Positions 51,522 through 63,548 of a stretch of 64,000 nucleotides of DNA are shown here, in pieces. The number at the start of each line of letters is the position of its first letter. The first letter of the stretch is position 1. Under the pieces are notes generated by a model. It worked only from the letters and a program-made list of their open reading frames with translations, searched no databases and was not told where the DNA came from. Source of the stretch: Acholoe squamosa (Eukaryota; Annelida; Polychaeta; Phyllodocida; Polynoidae); NCBI GenBank assembly GCA_949317995.1, contig OX439051.1, positions 44,271,250-44,335,249 of the forward strand. Direction: 5' to 3'. The position numbers and the translations under genes are program-made.

Positions 51522-53220
51522 CTAAATGTAAACATTACACTCGTTGTGTATACAGGTTAGGTCACTGCAGTCCTCTGGGCAATTCGAGGGGTGCGGCGAA
51601 CGTATATCCCCTTTTTTGATAGTTCCTTTTCGGACCTGAGAGTTTGAAGAGCTTTCTCTAGGTGTTTCTTGGCCCCCACGCTTAATCAGTGTTGGCGTGG
51701 GTGGCACTGATTCAGATCCCTTTTTAGGCCTGCCTCGGCCTCTCTTCAGTATCGGCTTCTTTACCTGGTCTACTATCCGATTCAGATTCAAAATCTTTTC
51801 GAATCCTTCAGCATACATTTCTGTGGAGGTCTCCCTCCCAGACCATTTTCTCAGTCTAGCCACATTTGACTTATAAAGTCGACCAAGGTCCGATTTAATC
51901 ATTACGGTACAATCACTAATAACTTGGGTTATTGTAAAAGGACCATCCCAATTAGACACTAATTTTATCTGTCTAAGTGGTTCATGTAGTCTTAAAACTC
52001 TATCTCCGGGTTGGAATTTCCGATGCTTTAGATCGGTATCATATCCTACTTTCTGCCATTTGGCACTTTTCTCCAAATCAATTCGGACAGACTCGTATGC
52101 TTTTTTTAATCTGTCTCTTAAACATTCAACGAAAACTACATGACAAGGTAGTTCTGGGTCCATTCCTACAACTCCAAATACTAAGTCTGCAGGCATTATT
52201 AGATCCTCTCCGAAAACTAGAAGATTCGGAGTGCAGTTGGTACTTGAATGTACCGTACTGTTGTAAGCATGTGTCACAAAATGACATTGCTCATCCCAAT
52301 CGTCCATATGTTCATTAACAAGTGACTTTAGGACCTGAATAAGGGTTCTATTGAACCTTTTGACCAATCCGTCACTTTGTGGCCTATACGGATTGGTTCT
52401 AGTTTTGCAGATAGCCAAGTATTCGCACATACCTTGCCAGAGATTCGATTCGAATTCTCTGCCTTGGTCACTGTGTAGCATTAATGGTACACCGAAAGTC
52501 AGTACCCAACCTTTTACAAAGGCCTCGGCACAAGTGACTGCTTTGTGGTCCGGTAGTGGAAATACTTTGGTGTATTTCATGTAGTAGTCACACACTACCA
52601 TCATACAGGTATTGTCATTAGCGGTTGTATTAAGTCCACTAATGATATCTACCCCAATTCTCGCTAATCTAACTCCAAAGAGTTCCTGAGACAGGGGAAG
52701 TTTGCCCATCCCGGGTCCGGGTTTGTTTTTACAACAGTCCGGACAGGTGGTTACCCATCTTTGCAAGTCTTGTGACATACCGGGCCAATAGTATTTCTTA
52801 GAAAGTCGTGCTAATGAGCGCTTTCTTCCCAAATGACCACTGGTCCGATGCCCATGACAATGGGTCTAGACCCCTAAAGTCGACAGTGTGACATGACATT
52901 TTCTTTAAATCGACAAAGGACATGGAGCTTCTAGGGACAAGGACAAGGGACAAAAAAGATAGTGACAGGGGACATGGACTTTTCTTAAAATCGACATGTG
53001 ACATGGAGCTTAGTGACAAGGACATAGGAAAATACAAATTTAGTGACATTTGACATGGGCTTTTCTTAAAATCGACAAGGGACATGGGGACCCCCCATCT
53101 AGACCCCATGACAGAAATACATAATGTCATGTCTCATTGCATGTGGTATAACCACTTGCATGATTTTCTCACCATTATTACATGGCTTCCAACGGTATAA
53201 CACTCCTTTCCGGACTTCAA
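51522..53220 (-). pseudogene. pol: pol: integrase, element 2 (catalytic Glu lost, split by insertion)
   Basis: Integrase with HHCC, the two Asp motifs (V-D-I-I-S-G; H-S-D-Q-G-R-E-F) and a complete GPY/F block (W-D-G-P-F-T-I-T, about 51935-51960). The third catalytic residue is changed: codon 52359-52361 is AAA, so the motif reads D-G-L-V-K-R-F-N, where elements 1 and 3 have Glu. A K-R-G-R-G-R-P-K-K AT-hook is near 51735. A ~58-base deletion near 51675 shifts the frame of the tail. A 245-bp insertion (52860-53104) separates the HHCC histidines from the cysteines. Confidence 0.85.
52860..53104. mobile_element. 245-bp non-autonomous insertion with sub-repeats
   Basis: Absent from element 1 at the same place. 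Flanked by a direct repeat CCCATGACA (52851-52859 and 53105-53113). The inner ends share an inverted GGGTCTAGA motif. Inside are three ~80-base sub-repeats around ttttcttaaaatcgaca and gacatggagctt. No coding capacity. An 8-9 bp target duplication suggests a hAT- or Mutator-type non-autonomous element. Confidence 0.7.
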
Positions 53221-54331
53221 GCTCAGTCCATTGAGCAAGAAACCTTCTCATTTCTCGATTTTCTAGGGAGACCTCTGGTCTAGCTGGACGTATACCCTTT
53301 GGTACCAATTGCAGTAGCTGTGCAGTTATCGAGTCAGCTTCCTGGAAACATTGCATGTGTTCCATAGACCATTCCAGTATACTGGAAACTAGGGGTTCGA
53401 AGGGCCTCCGAATCCCTGCTAGCACTGCTTTGTGAGCTCCACAATCAGTACAATCCGGATTATCACATTTCCGAATTGGTATTCGAGACAAAGCATCAGC
53501 ATTTAAATGCTTAACTCCGGGTCTATGCTGAATCTGGTGATGTTCAAGCCCATATTCGGATAAGTGAGCTAGCCACCGACCTAACATGCCTTCAGCATCT
53601 CGGAAGTTCAATAACCATCTTAAAGAGGAATGATCCGTACGTAAAGTAAAGTTTGTCCCTCATAGAAAATGTTTGAACTTCTTTGTATATACAACTACTG
53701 CTAACAGTTCTCTTTTGGTCGTGCAGTAATTGCGTTGAGTTGCTAGCAAAGGCAATTGGTACCTCCCTCCCATTTTGGACTTGCGAGAGAGCTGCACCAA
53801 TGCTGTCATTACTAGCATCCGTATCCAGTATGAAATGATCCGTCTCATTCGGATATTGCAATACGGGAGTACTCGTGAACAGATCTTTTAGCTTTTGAAA
53901 AGCAGATTCCTGTTCATGCGCCCAAGGAAATTTTTCCTTGGTACTTCCTGGAGTCCAGTTAGCTATTACTTGCAATGGATAACTGACTCTAGAATAATTC
54001 GGAATAAATTCCCTATAATAGGAACAGAATCCTAAAAATGATCTCACTTCTTTAGGTGATTTAGGCCTATTCCAATTCGTTACTGACTCCATTTTATCGG
54101 GATCAGCTTTTATTCCTTCATCAGAGATGATGCGGCCCAAATAATTTATGGACTTTCTAAACATGTGACATTTTTTAGGTTTCAATTTGAGACCATTAGA
54201 AATAATACGTTCTAATACCAATCTAAGATTATTAGAACATTCTTCGAATGTTTTTCCGAAGACTATTACATCGTCAAGATATACGAGACATCTTTTCCAC
54301 AATAAATCACTTAATATAGTTTCCATCATTG
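53114..54331 (-). pseudogene. pol: pol: RNase H and RT C-terminal part, element 2 (truncated by element 3)
   Basis: RT from the M-M-E-T-I-L-S-D-L-L-W block with an intact Y-L-D-D (about 54270-54280), the thumb (F-L-G-F-C-S-Y-Y-R-E-F) and RNase H (D-T-D-A-S-N-D-S). A 14-base deletion near 53740 shifts the frame within RNase H, and the remainder continues from 53611 downward. Upstream RT is cut at 54331 by the insertion of element 3. Confidence 0.88.
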
Positions 54332-54695
54332 TGTAATGGTTCGTATCGACTTATATGTTGGGTGGCTCGTTGGCTCGCTTATCACTAAAGATACCAACAC
54401 AACATGAGTAGTTCGGGTTGGGCAAAGCCCCGGATACCCCTACCTCTCGGGTAGGACTTTATTCAATCTTTCAACTGGTTATGGCTACACGTCTTGACTG
54501 GACTACGTCCAGTCCCCTTCTACGGCTCGTCCGGCTTCTTAGTAGAAGCTGGACGCAAGGCATGGTGCTGCCCCCTCTTGTACCAGCCGGGTATCGCAAA
54601 GCGACACCTAGTTGGCATAGAAGGAACGAGCACCACACGAACACGTCTCTCGGATGAACCGCACTAATATATATACAACGATGCCGGCCCCTACA
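54332..54695 (-). repeat. 3' LTR of element 3 (364 bp)
   Basis: TGTAATGGTTCG...GCCCCTACA on +, TG...CA ends. Begins directly after the element 2 bases CATTG (54327-54331), which should be repeated at the other end as the target duplication. A TATATATA stretch lies at about 54669-54676. Confidence 0.9.
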
Positions 54696-55443
54696 CCACC
54701 CCCACTAGACTATACCTAGGGTTGGGTGTATTTAACAAATACCTAATATTAACTTTATACATAGGTAAGTCTATACACAAGTGTTCGTATAGATTATACA
54801 ACATTAAAGGGGCATTATAAATAATATGTACATAACAAGGCATCGTCGCATATAACCCGAAGTAACTAATAATAACAATAAGGAAGTGGCGCCTTATGCA
54901 CCATCGACCCAAGGTGATAAATGGTAACGATGTTACAGTGTTATTATAGTTTTAAAGACGTGATAAAAGAACGGTAGACATGTGGTGATATGGTATTAGC
55001 ATTATTATACAATGGCAGTAATCGACCCGAGATGGACTAACAACCCGAAAAAATTTTGTTTAGTTTGATTACAAAAATATAAATATTATATAAAAAATAG
55101 CTTTACACAAAATTTTAATACTGATAATAATAGACGTCCTACCAGGGTAGTAGGATCTCCCTTACAAAATACCGAACTTCCGGCGAATCTGGAACGACTG
55201 GTTTCTGCAGCTCCACCCGGCGACATATGTGTGGTGGCAAGCCACGTTGCTGTTATGATGTGCCCTGATGAAGATGGGAAGATGGAGCCCCGGTTAGGTG
55301 TGGTAATCCTCTTTGTATTTCGGGTAGCATCCACCTTCGCTGCAGGTTTGGTCCTAGATCGGCGAGTCCAGTATAAGGATAAGTACCTCTGGCATGGTAA
55401 ATGCCTTTACCCTCGGGTACCACAAACACCTTCAGATGGACAC
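54696..55443 (-). other. element 3 polypurine tract and 3' untranslated region
   Basis: On the - strand GTCTAGTGGGGGTGG (54696-54710) precedes the LTR. The rest is AT-rich to about 55080, then mixed, with no supported gene. Confidence 0.75.
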
Positions 55444-58400
55444 TTAAAGATCCTCCGGATCAGTGTCCATCTTCTCAGCCGACTCCGCTGAGGCAGCCGG
55501 AGCCGAGCTGCTGCAACTGCTCACAGAGAGCAGCGTTGGGGTTTCGCTGGGCGTCTCGCTTCCCAAGCTCAGCACGCCCATCCCCGCGGACGGACTGCTA
55601 ACTGCCTCGGGTAAGGGTGGAGCAGCCGGAGCGAGGGACAGGGACGACGCAGAACCGTCCCACTCGTCCAGGTGCTTCCCGAACGCGAGGAAGAACTTGA
55701 GGTCAGCCTCCTTGTACTTATGGATGTACCCGGCGTTCTCAGCACGGTGGAACTCCTTAAGCTTTTCAGCTTCCAACTGCTGGCGCCGGCAGGATTGGAT
55801 TGCCTCCTCGACATTCTTCCTCTCCTGCGCCCGAATCTTCTCTTCCTCCCTCTTCTGGACCTCGTAGACCAGGTTGAAGGTGGCTTCAGTCATTGTACGC
55901 CAGTAGTCGACTGACTTCTGGCGATGCAATGCCTGCCATTCCGACATCAGGTCATTCTGGATCGTCGCCGTTTGAACGTCGCGATGATCGACAAACGTGT
56001 TCGGATCCTGAAGACCTGACAGCGTACCTGCGATAAGTTCCATAACGGGCACCCGAGGGGCCGTTGGTGGAACTATAACCGGTGGGGGCGCGGCGGCCTC
56101 CACAGTGACAGGCGAAGCGCCTGCTGGAGGGACAGAGGGACCCTCAACTGTTGCGCCTCCTCGGCCTCGGCCCCCGCCCGGGGGAGCACGGGTGGACTCC
56201 ATGCCACCACGGCCCCTACCCTGGGGTTTGGACCAACCCAAGGGGGTTAGGACCTGAGATTCGGGTCCCACTGGTCCCATTGCAGGGAACTTCGCCGCGT
56301 AGTCACTATACGTGGGGCGCTTGCCGGATGACCCCTCACCGGCCCACCAAGATCCGTATCCGGATGGGGCACTAAAGAATGTGCTCCAGTCATCCGGACT
56401 GCCAGTGGCTTCACTCGGGGGTGGCTCCTCGGGTGCAGTTGGTGCTCGTGTGGCTGGAGTGGCTGCCTGGCTAACCACCCTATGGGTCTGGTTGCCAGGC
56501 ATATCCAGAGCCGAGACTTGTTGTCCCGACTGGCGACGATCAGCTGGGTTGGCTGGTCTAGGCTGATCCTTATTACCCGAAGAGCTTACGGATCGGTCTG
56601 CGCGGGTCCTTTTGGAAGCACCGGTAGCCGTGGCTGTGCCTCCATTAGGACCCTTCGAGCGGGCCTTGACTTTCTCCCGCTTGTCGTCTCCCCTCCACTT
56701 CTTCACCTTCAGGTGTACCTCGCTGGGCATCCCGAACTTGGTAGAAGAGAAGTTAATCTGGAAGAAGGCCAAGAGGTTGCCACTCCTCCATGAACAGAAT
56801 CCGGTCTCGAATGCCTGTTCCTTAACATCTTTGACACTCAACGAGGCCCAGTTAGCCAGGAGCTCGTTGAAGCACTTTACGGCCCGTTTCCTTGTTTTCT
56901 CCAGGCTGATGCCATGGGCCTTCTGCAGATGATGTCCCGACGCCGGTTGGTGGAAAACGAGCCGTCACACAGTTTGCTCGGACGGTCTCCGAGCACACAC
57001 TGGAGAAGTGGCTTGTGGTGTATGTGATGCTCCACTATATGTCGAGCGAAGCGAGGCTTCGTCTCAAACATCTCTCCAGTGAGAGCCAGCTGGCAGGACT
57101 CAAGTGGGCACTTCCGGCGGTTGCCGGATGGTCCCCATTGGGTCATAGCCCATTGAACTTTCGTCCGGGCCTCGTAGTTGTAGATCGACCCCAATTTGGA
57201 TTTGAGCTGGTCAATCCAAATGAGGTAGAATTTACCCACTGGCGTATCCGAGGGGCCGGACTTCATCCACTCCTCGTCATCGCTATCACCATCCTTATTG
57301 ACGGCGCCCGGGCACATATAGTGGACTGTGTCATAAGCACAGTCCGCGGGGAGTCCGTTCCTTGAACCCCTCGGCTGCATTCTTCCACATCCACTTCTGA
57401 TTGTCGTCTTTAGGGACGTCCATGGTCATTTCTTCCCACGTCGTCACAGACTCCAAATCAGATTTGGCTGACTCGGGCAGCTCTGGGTCGCTTGCGCTTC
57501 CCTCACTGTCCGTGTAGATGCCCTCCCCTTTACGGCTAGCTCGGCTGGTGGTAGCAGTACCAGTCGAAGCCTTGGTAGAGGATTTGGCGCTTGTCCCGCT
57601 GGTGCTAGCAGAGGACGCTGCAGTAACCGGGGTGGCTACTGTGGTTGTTGGGGCTTTGGAGGCGGGCGTCTTCGGGTCGCCCTTACCCCTCGGCTTGTGG
57701 GGGGGCGTGGGCTCTGCCGGAGATGCTTTCGCTCCATTCTTCTTCTTCCAACGGACGGCCTTGGGTGGCTGCGCCGGCACCTCGGGACTAGAATCCGACT
57801 GACGTGGATCCTTGTCCTTTGAACGAGGGCTCCTCCTACCACTGACCGGGGAGTCAGAGTCGGAGGCGGCCTTTGCCTTACTTTGGGCCTTTGCCTTACT
57901 TTGGGCCCGACGAGCAGCGGTGAGCTCCTTCTGCTGTTTAGCCAGCTCAGCTCGCTTGGCTTCAACAGCAGCCTGCTGCCGTGAGATGTCCTGTTCCGAG
58001 ATCTCACCAACCGCCTCCGGTATGTTGGCGCCCGGCTCCTGATCGGTCGTGGACCTCTCGATGGCGATCCGGACATCTTCCAACTCCAGGTCACTCTCGG
58101 TGAGAGGACCCTTCGGTGCTGGCTTACGGCTCAATCGCTTGACCCGTCCGGTTTCCACCGACGACTGCATGACGGTGTAGTCTGTATCCATGTCGGATTC
58201 AGACTCTCTTAGCTGCGCGGCCTTCCGGGTAATGCCTTCGGAAAGCAGCACAGCTCAGGCCAAGCTTTCGTTGACCGCCATCTTCTCCGCCAACTTTTGG
58301 TAGTTGCGGAGCCAAGAGACTGGCATACTGTCAGCCAACTCGTCGGTGCACGAGTCCATGACCAGAGTCTTGAAGTCATCTGGTATGGCATCGGGCACGC

Positions 58401-58823
58401 CGGGTGTTTCCGCAAGCGGACCGCATCCGAACATGGAGGGATGCATGGGGATGTAGGTCCCCCAGGAGGTGTACATGACACCAGTGGCCGTATCGACATG
58501 GGCCATGCGCTCGATGCGCGTTCTGAATCCCGGAGGATACAGCGGAATGTCCAGGACATCAACACTGCCACCCCAAGCTGTTGCAGCAGGTGTGGGCTCC
58601 GGGCGTGGTGGTGGTGGAGGTGGCATCCTCTCCCTGTCCGTGACGTCGGCCATAGCAGAGAGTGTGAGGGCTGCCTCCTCGACTTCGGATCCCCTTGCAG
58701 GGACCCCCGTTGAAGAGTCCATACTCTCCTCAACCCGAGACGGGACCGTCGGGTCCTCGCCTGCCTCCAACTGGATGTTGGCGGTTTGACGCGCGGCGTC
58801 AATCGTCCCCTGTGCCATGGCAC
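55444..58823 (-). pseudogene. ORF3 zinc-finger gene, element 3 (about 1100 codons, three lesions)
   Basis: The likely start is an ATG at about 58817. N-terminal part to TGA 58255-58257; the same frame resumes at once and runs to 57331. After a small shift near 57350 it continues through D-G-D-S-D-D-E-E-W-M (about 57260-57290), and a finger C-P-L-E-S-C ... H-I-V-E-H-H (about 57020-57110). After a shift near 56950 it reads the second finger, a Pro/Gly-rich region, and a coiled coil ending F-G-K-H-L-D-E-W-D-G (about 55655-55690). Domain order equals element 2, so this is a conserved gene and not chance coding. Confidence 0.77.
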
Positions 58824-59470
58824 TGAGGGCGACTTCCAATTTTAAAAATTGGCAAATGTGTTGGACTCCTCCCGAAGGATTCGTCCAACAAAAAGGGGAA
58901 GGTGTAGCAGAGCTAACCCAACAGCTACCGGCTGCCAAACGCCGACAATAACCGGAGCGAAACGGGTGGCGTCTTACCGCCACGAGTCCGCTCTAGTTAT
59001 GAACAATATGACGTCACGCCTCTCGTCTCGCGAGATCCCGCAAAGGCTATCCGGTGACCTAGTTCCATGCTTTCCCGCCGCACCCGCGGCGCCACCTAGG
59101 GGACTAGATCCGAACTAACATTCGACTTGACATGCGAGACGCGGCCTACTACCCGAGTGCTATCGTCTGGAGCTTGGCGGTGTATACAACGCTACAAAGC
59201 GAGTGTACCGGTTAATCCGTCTGCCGCTCACGGGATACAGCTACCCGGGGAGGGCGCGTTCCGCATATCTAGCCGTGGAACGTATGTTGTTCGCCTACAG
59301 CGGACAACGCGCAGCAGCTCGTTGTGTACTGAGTTAGGTTACAGCAGACCTCAACCGGGGACTGCGTCTAACGCCTTCGGTTAGTATTTTATTCTTCCTG
59401 GCTTTACGTACGGCCTTCTCTGGGTCCCGCTTAGCCACGGCGAGACCTTTCCCATACGTAATGCCTTCAC
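58824..59470 (-). promoter_or_regulatory. pol-ORF3 spacer, element 3
   Basis: Contains one TGACGTCA (59009-59016) next to an AATATGACG string, in the same relative place as the CRE cluster of elements 1 and 2. No gene seen otherwise. The ORF3 frame is formally open upstream to 58983. Confidence 0.4.
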
Positions 59471-61168
59471 TCAGCGAGACATTCTTCCTTTCTTACGATT
59501 AGGTCGTTTCCTGGCCTTCGTCTTTCTTTTGACTATTCTCTCATCTTCCGGCCTTTTCCTCGGCCGGCCCCTAGGGCGTTTTTCGGGTACCACCACGTTA
59601 GGTTTGCTAGGCACAGACTCAGGTGGATGGTAACCGAACTCCCTCTTCACCTCTTCGCGTCCCTTCCAGGGCCAAAGTTTTCCGACATTTGTCTTCCATT
59701 TCCTACCAGTAAGGCAATCCTCCATCATCACCGTGGACTCGGAGATGATGCGAATAATTTTAAATGGACCTTCCCAGGGCGTTACGAGCTTTAACCGTTC
59801 CAGCGGCTCGTAGTACCTTAGTACTTTGTCCCCAACATTGAAACGAATTCTTTTGGCATTGGTGTCATAACCCACCTTTTGCCATTTCGCACTCTTCAGC
59901 AGTTCTTTCCGAACGGCCTCGTATGCCTGTTTGAATCTATCCCTTAATGACTCCACAAACAACACGGTGCAGGGCGCCTCCGGGTCTATCCCAACCACTC
60001 CATACACTAAGTCGGCGGGCATTATGATGTCCTCGCCGAATACTAGCATGTTTGGAGTACAATTAGTAGATGAATGGACAGTGTTGTTGTAGGCGTGTAC
60101 TACAAACTCACACTGTTCATCCCAGTCGTCCTGGTGGGTATTGACCAGGGGCTTTAGCACTTGTATCAGGGTTCTGTTGAACCGTTCTACCTGTCCATCC
60201 GACTGTGGCCGGTATGGGTTGGTTCGGGTCTTGCAAATGGCTAGGTAGTGACACATTTCCTGCCATAGCTCTGACTCGAACTCTCTCCATTGGTCATTGT
60301 GCATCATAAGGGGGACACCCAAATGAAGCACCCAGCCTTTTACAAACGCCTCAGAGCATGTGGCGGCTTTGTGATTTGGAAGAGGGAACACCCGAGTGTA
60401 CTTGGTGTAATAGTCGGTTACGACCATCATGCAAGTGTTATCTCGGGGCGTCGTTTTGATCCCGCTGATGATGTCTATCGCTACTCGAGCGAACCTGACA
60501 CCAAACAATTCCTGGGATAAGGGTTGCCTCCCCAGGCCGGGTCCCGGCTTGTTTTTACAACAATCCGGGCAAGTGGCGATCCACCGAAGTAGGTCGCCTC
60601 TCATTCCGGGCCAGTAGTAACGTCTTTGTAGACGCTCTCTTGACCTCTTCTTACCGAAGTGGCCACTAGTTTGGTGGCCATGGCAATAATACATGATATC
60701 CCTCCTCATCGGGGTGGGAATCACTATTTGTAACAGCCTACCGTTGGTGGGAGTAGTCTTCCACCTGCACAGTATGCCGTCTCGGATCTCTAACTCGGTC
60801 CACTGGGCTAGCAATCGCCTTGCTTCCATATCTTCCAGGGATACCAGCGGCCTCGCCAGTTTAATACCTGTCCGTAGGTATTCCATTATGCGCGCAGTGG
60901 TGGGGTCCGACTGTTGGAACTTCTTGATGGTCTCCGAGGACCAATCGAGATAGCTACATATAGCCTCCTCCCAGGGGATACGGGGGGTGGTATAATTAAA
61001 TACCAACCCAGCTACCACAGCATTGTGGGCCCCGCAGTCTTCACAGGTGGCATTCTGGCACTTTCGGACGGGTCGCCTCGACAAGGCAACCGCATTGATA
61101 TGTTTAGCACCGGGCCGGTGCTCTATTTGTTTGTGCTCTAATCCGAACTCGGATAGATGAGCTAACCA
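59471..61168 (-). pseudogene. pol: pol: RNase H end and integrase, element 3
   Basis: HHCC domain (H-G-H-Q-T-S-G-H ... C-P-D-C-C, about 60550-60690). DDE motifs I-D-I-I-S-G (about 60460), H-N-D-Q-W-R-E-F (about 60275-60300; Trp where relatives have Gly) and Q-V-E-R-F-N-R (about 60170-60195). GPY/F block W-E-G-P-F-K-I-I (about 59755-59785). AT-hook R-P-R-G-R-P-R-K (about 59550-59580) and a basic tail. Open to its end, but separated from RT by TGA 61169-61171. The Trp next to the second catalytic Asp may also matter. Confidence 0.85.
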
Positions 61169-62002
61169 TCATCCAATCATCCCCTCGGCATCCTTAAAGT
61201 TAAGGAGCCACCTAAGAGACGAATGGTCGGTTCGTAAAGTAAAGTCACTTCCCCAAAGGAAATGCTTGAACTTCTTCGTATACACCACTACCGCGAGGAG
61301 TTCCCGTTTAGTGGTACAATAATTACGCTGGGTCTTGCTTAACGTGTTGCTAGCGAATGCTATCGGGACCTCGACTCCGTCCTGGACCTGAGAGAGAGCC
61401 GCCCCGATTGCATCATTGCTCGCGTCGGTGTCTAATATGAAATGTCCCTTGGGAGTGGGATATTTCAATATGGGTGTGTTTCTAAACAAATCTTTTATTT
61501 TATTAAAAGATTCTTCTTGCTCGCTGGTCCATGGGAATGGGTCCTGTGCCCTACCCGGGGTCCAGTGAGCTAAGCACTGCATTGGAAAACTGACACGAGA
61601 GTAATTTGGTATGAAATCACGGTAGTAGGAACAAAATCCTAAGAATGATCTCACCTCCTTAGCACTCGTGGGTCTTTCCCAATTTTCTACAGCTTCTAAT
61701 TTCTCCGGATCTGCACTCACCCCGCTGGGGGTGATGATCCTTCCTAGGTATGTAATTGTTTTCTTAAATAGATTACATTTTTTAGGTTTAAGTTTTAGAC
61801 CATTGGATAGTATCCGGTCCAGTACCAATTGCAGGTTCGCATGGCATTCCTGAAACGACTTGCCAAACACGACAACATCGTCCAAGTACACCAAGCATTT
61901 TTTCCACAAAAGGTCGCTCAGCAAGGATTCCATCATGGCCTCGAATGTAGCTGGGGCGTTACATAATCCGAAGGGCAAGACGTTATACTCGAATAGCCCC
62001 AT
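61169..62002 (-). pseudogene. pol: pol: RT C-terminal half and RNase H, element 3
   Basis: Y-L-D-D intact (about 61870-61890), F-L-G-F-C-S-Y-Y-R-D-F thumb, RNase H D-T-D-A-S-N-D-A-I-G-A-A and D-H-S-S-L-R-W-L. Ends at TGA 61169-61171, where CGA (Arg) is expected from element 1, so a C-to-T change. The upstream edge at about 62000 is a small deletion that removes about nine conserved residues (E-K-T-A-F-S-S-H region) and shifts the frame. Confidence 0.87.
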
Positions 62003-63170
62003 ATGACATCAGGGTGCATCGGTATCTGCCAATACCCGGATTGTAAATCCAATGTACAAAACCATTGGTTCCCACCCAAGCTATCTAAGGTCTCGTCTAT
62101 CCTAGGTAAAGGATACGAGTTCTTCTTTGTTATACCGTTTAACTTTCGGTAATCCACGCAAAAGCGGATTGTACCGTCCTTCTTAGTGGTCATACAAACA
62201 GGGCTGGACCAGGGGCTCGAGCTCGGCATGATGACCCCTAGGTCCAATTGCTTCTGTATCTCCTGTTCACAAATTAGCTTCTTAAGAGGAAGCCTACGAT
62301 ACGGGATTTTAAAAGGTTTCTCGTCGCCCACATCTATAGTGTGCAACACCTTATCGGATTGGCCTACCGGTCCTCCTTCCCTACCGAAAGCACTCTCGTA
62401 TCTCCGTAGGAGTTTCGCTAGGTGATCCTTGTCCTCCGTATCCTGCAAATCTGATTGTTCAACCAGCTTCTTAAATTCTTCATCCAATGGATGCTTACTA
62501 ACAGGATTTAGTTGTTTATTGAACCTGGCCTCGGCGACGTGTTCAACCGAACTCATCACACCCACACTGTCGCCTCGCTTCAAGTAAACCACCGAACCAC
62601 TTCGGTTAGTTATGGGTAATACAGACCAAGCTGCATTGGCCACTAATGTATCCACTGAGTCCAACCCGATACTTGATAAATATACTGTGTCGGGTTCATA
62701 GACTCCAGTTTCATTCCTCTGGGCCATCGATCCGCCACAAAGGACATCGCAAGTGGTACCCGGTGGGATCTTCACCGTATGTATCATTGATGCAACAGAA
62801 GACACCTGTCTCAATACGCACTGGACATGCAAGCCATACGGGTTCCGTATACTCATCATACCATCCCTGGGATCCAAGACGGCCCCATACAAGCTTGCAA
62901 AATCCAATCCGAGGATTTCATCATCACTAACCTCTGCTATAGTTGGCGAAAGAACGAACTCTTTGCCTCCTATACGGATAGGCATAAACGTCCTACCAAA
63001 AGTACGCATACTGCTTCTGTCGGCTGTGCAAGCATTTACCCCCGTTTTGAGGTTCTCATGGCTGCCGGTCACCGAGTCAAAGAATCTTTTGGACACACAG
63101 GAGTGGCTGGCTCCAGTATCCACCAAGAATTCTCCTACCCGGCCTTCCACAGATATGGGTACATACCACC
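61990..63170 (-). pseudogene. pol: pol: protease and RT N-terminal half, element 3
   Basis: Protease F-L-V-D-T-G-A-S-H-S-C (about 63100-63130) and I-L-G-L-D-F-A-S (about 62890-62915). RT with F-C-V-D-Y-R-K-L-N (about 62130-62160) and L-D-L-Q-S-G-Y-W-Q (about 62030-62060). The frame is lost upstream at about 63165 by one base, and downstream at the RT deletion near 62000. Confidence 0.85.
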
Positions 63171-63541
63171 GTCTCCCCCTAAAGGAGAGGGGTTGCTGGT
63201 AAACTGGTGAAAGTCTCCCGAATCACCAAGATTCAATCCGAGTCCTCTCAAAAACTCCAGACACGGATGACTTGGGGGAAGGCGTGTCCCACACACTCGA
63301 ATCAACTCTTTGATCCATCCTTCCTCTCCCCCAGTGCGGCCACTCGCCTTTATATGTTCACCACCGTACACATGAGCACTAGGGTCCCTGGCCCCGGCCA
63401 AGGTGCAGGGGTGCGCACCCACAGCCACCCGGCCTCCAGGTGAATTTGATTCGAAATCTTCCACCGGGTTACCCCCGGTAGCATTTTGGCATTCGTTCCC
63501 TTCCGGGGTCATACCCAATGCCGTGGATACAACCCCCACTA
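63135..63541 (-). CDS. pol: pol leader between gag stop and protease, element 3
   Basis: Open in the -1 frame directly from the gag stop, with no ATG at its beginning, as expected for a frameshift product. Encodes a poorly conserved linker with P-P-S-H-P-C-L-E-F-L-R-G, matching the P-P-G-H-P-C-L-E-Y-L-K-G of element 1, which confirms that it is translated pol. Confidence 0.7.
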
Positions 63542-63548
63542 GTTTTCC
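63539..63548 (-). promoter_or_regulatory. putative -1 frameshift site, element 3
   Basis: On - strand GGAAAAC (63548-63542) then the gag stop TAG (63541-63539). Pol continues in the -1 frame. Confidence 0.55.

Larger units (their letters stand above)
46382..54331 (-). mobile_element. Ty3/Gypsy element 2 (3' part; interrupted by element 3)
   Basis: From the 3' LTR (46382-46747) through untranslated region, ORF3, integrase, RNase H and RT to 54331, where the RT codons stop at the LTR of element 3. The remaining RT, protease, gag and 5' LTR must lie beyond 64000. It is a sister of element 1 (same genes, similar LTR), but with its own lesions: multiple stops in ORF3, Glu to Lys in integrase, a 14-base deletion in RNase H and a 245-bp insertion. 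Confidence 0.92.
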
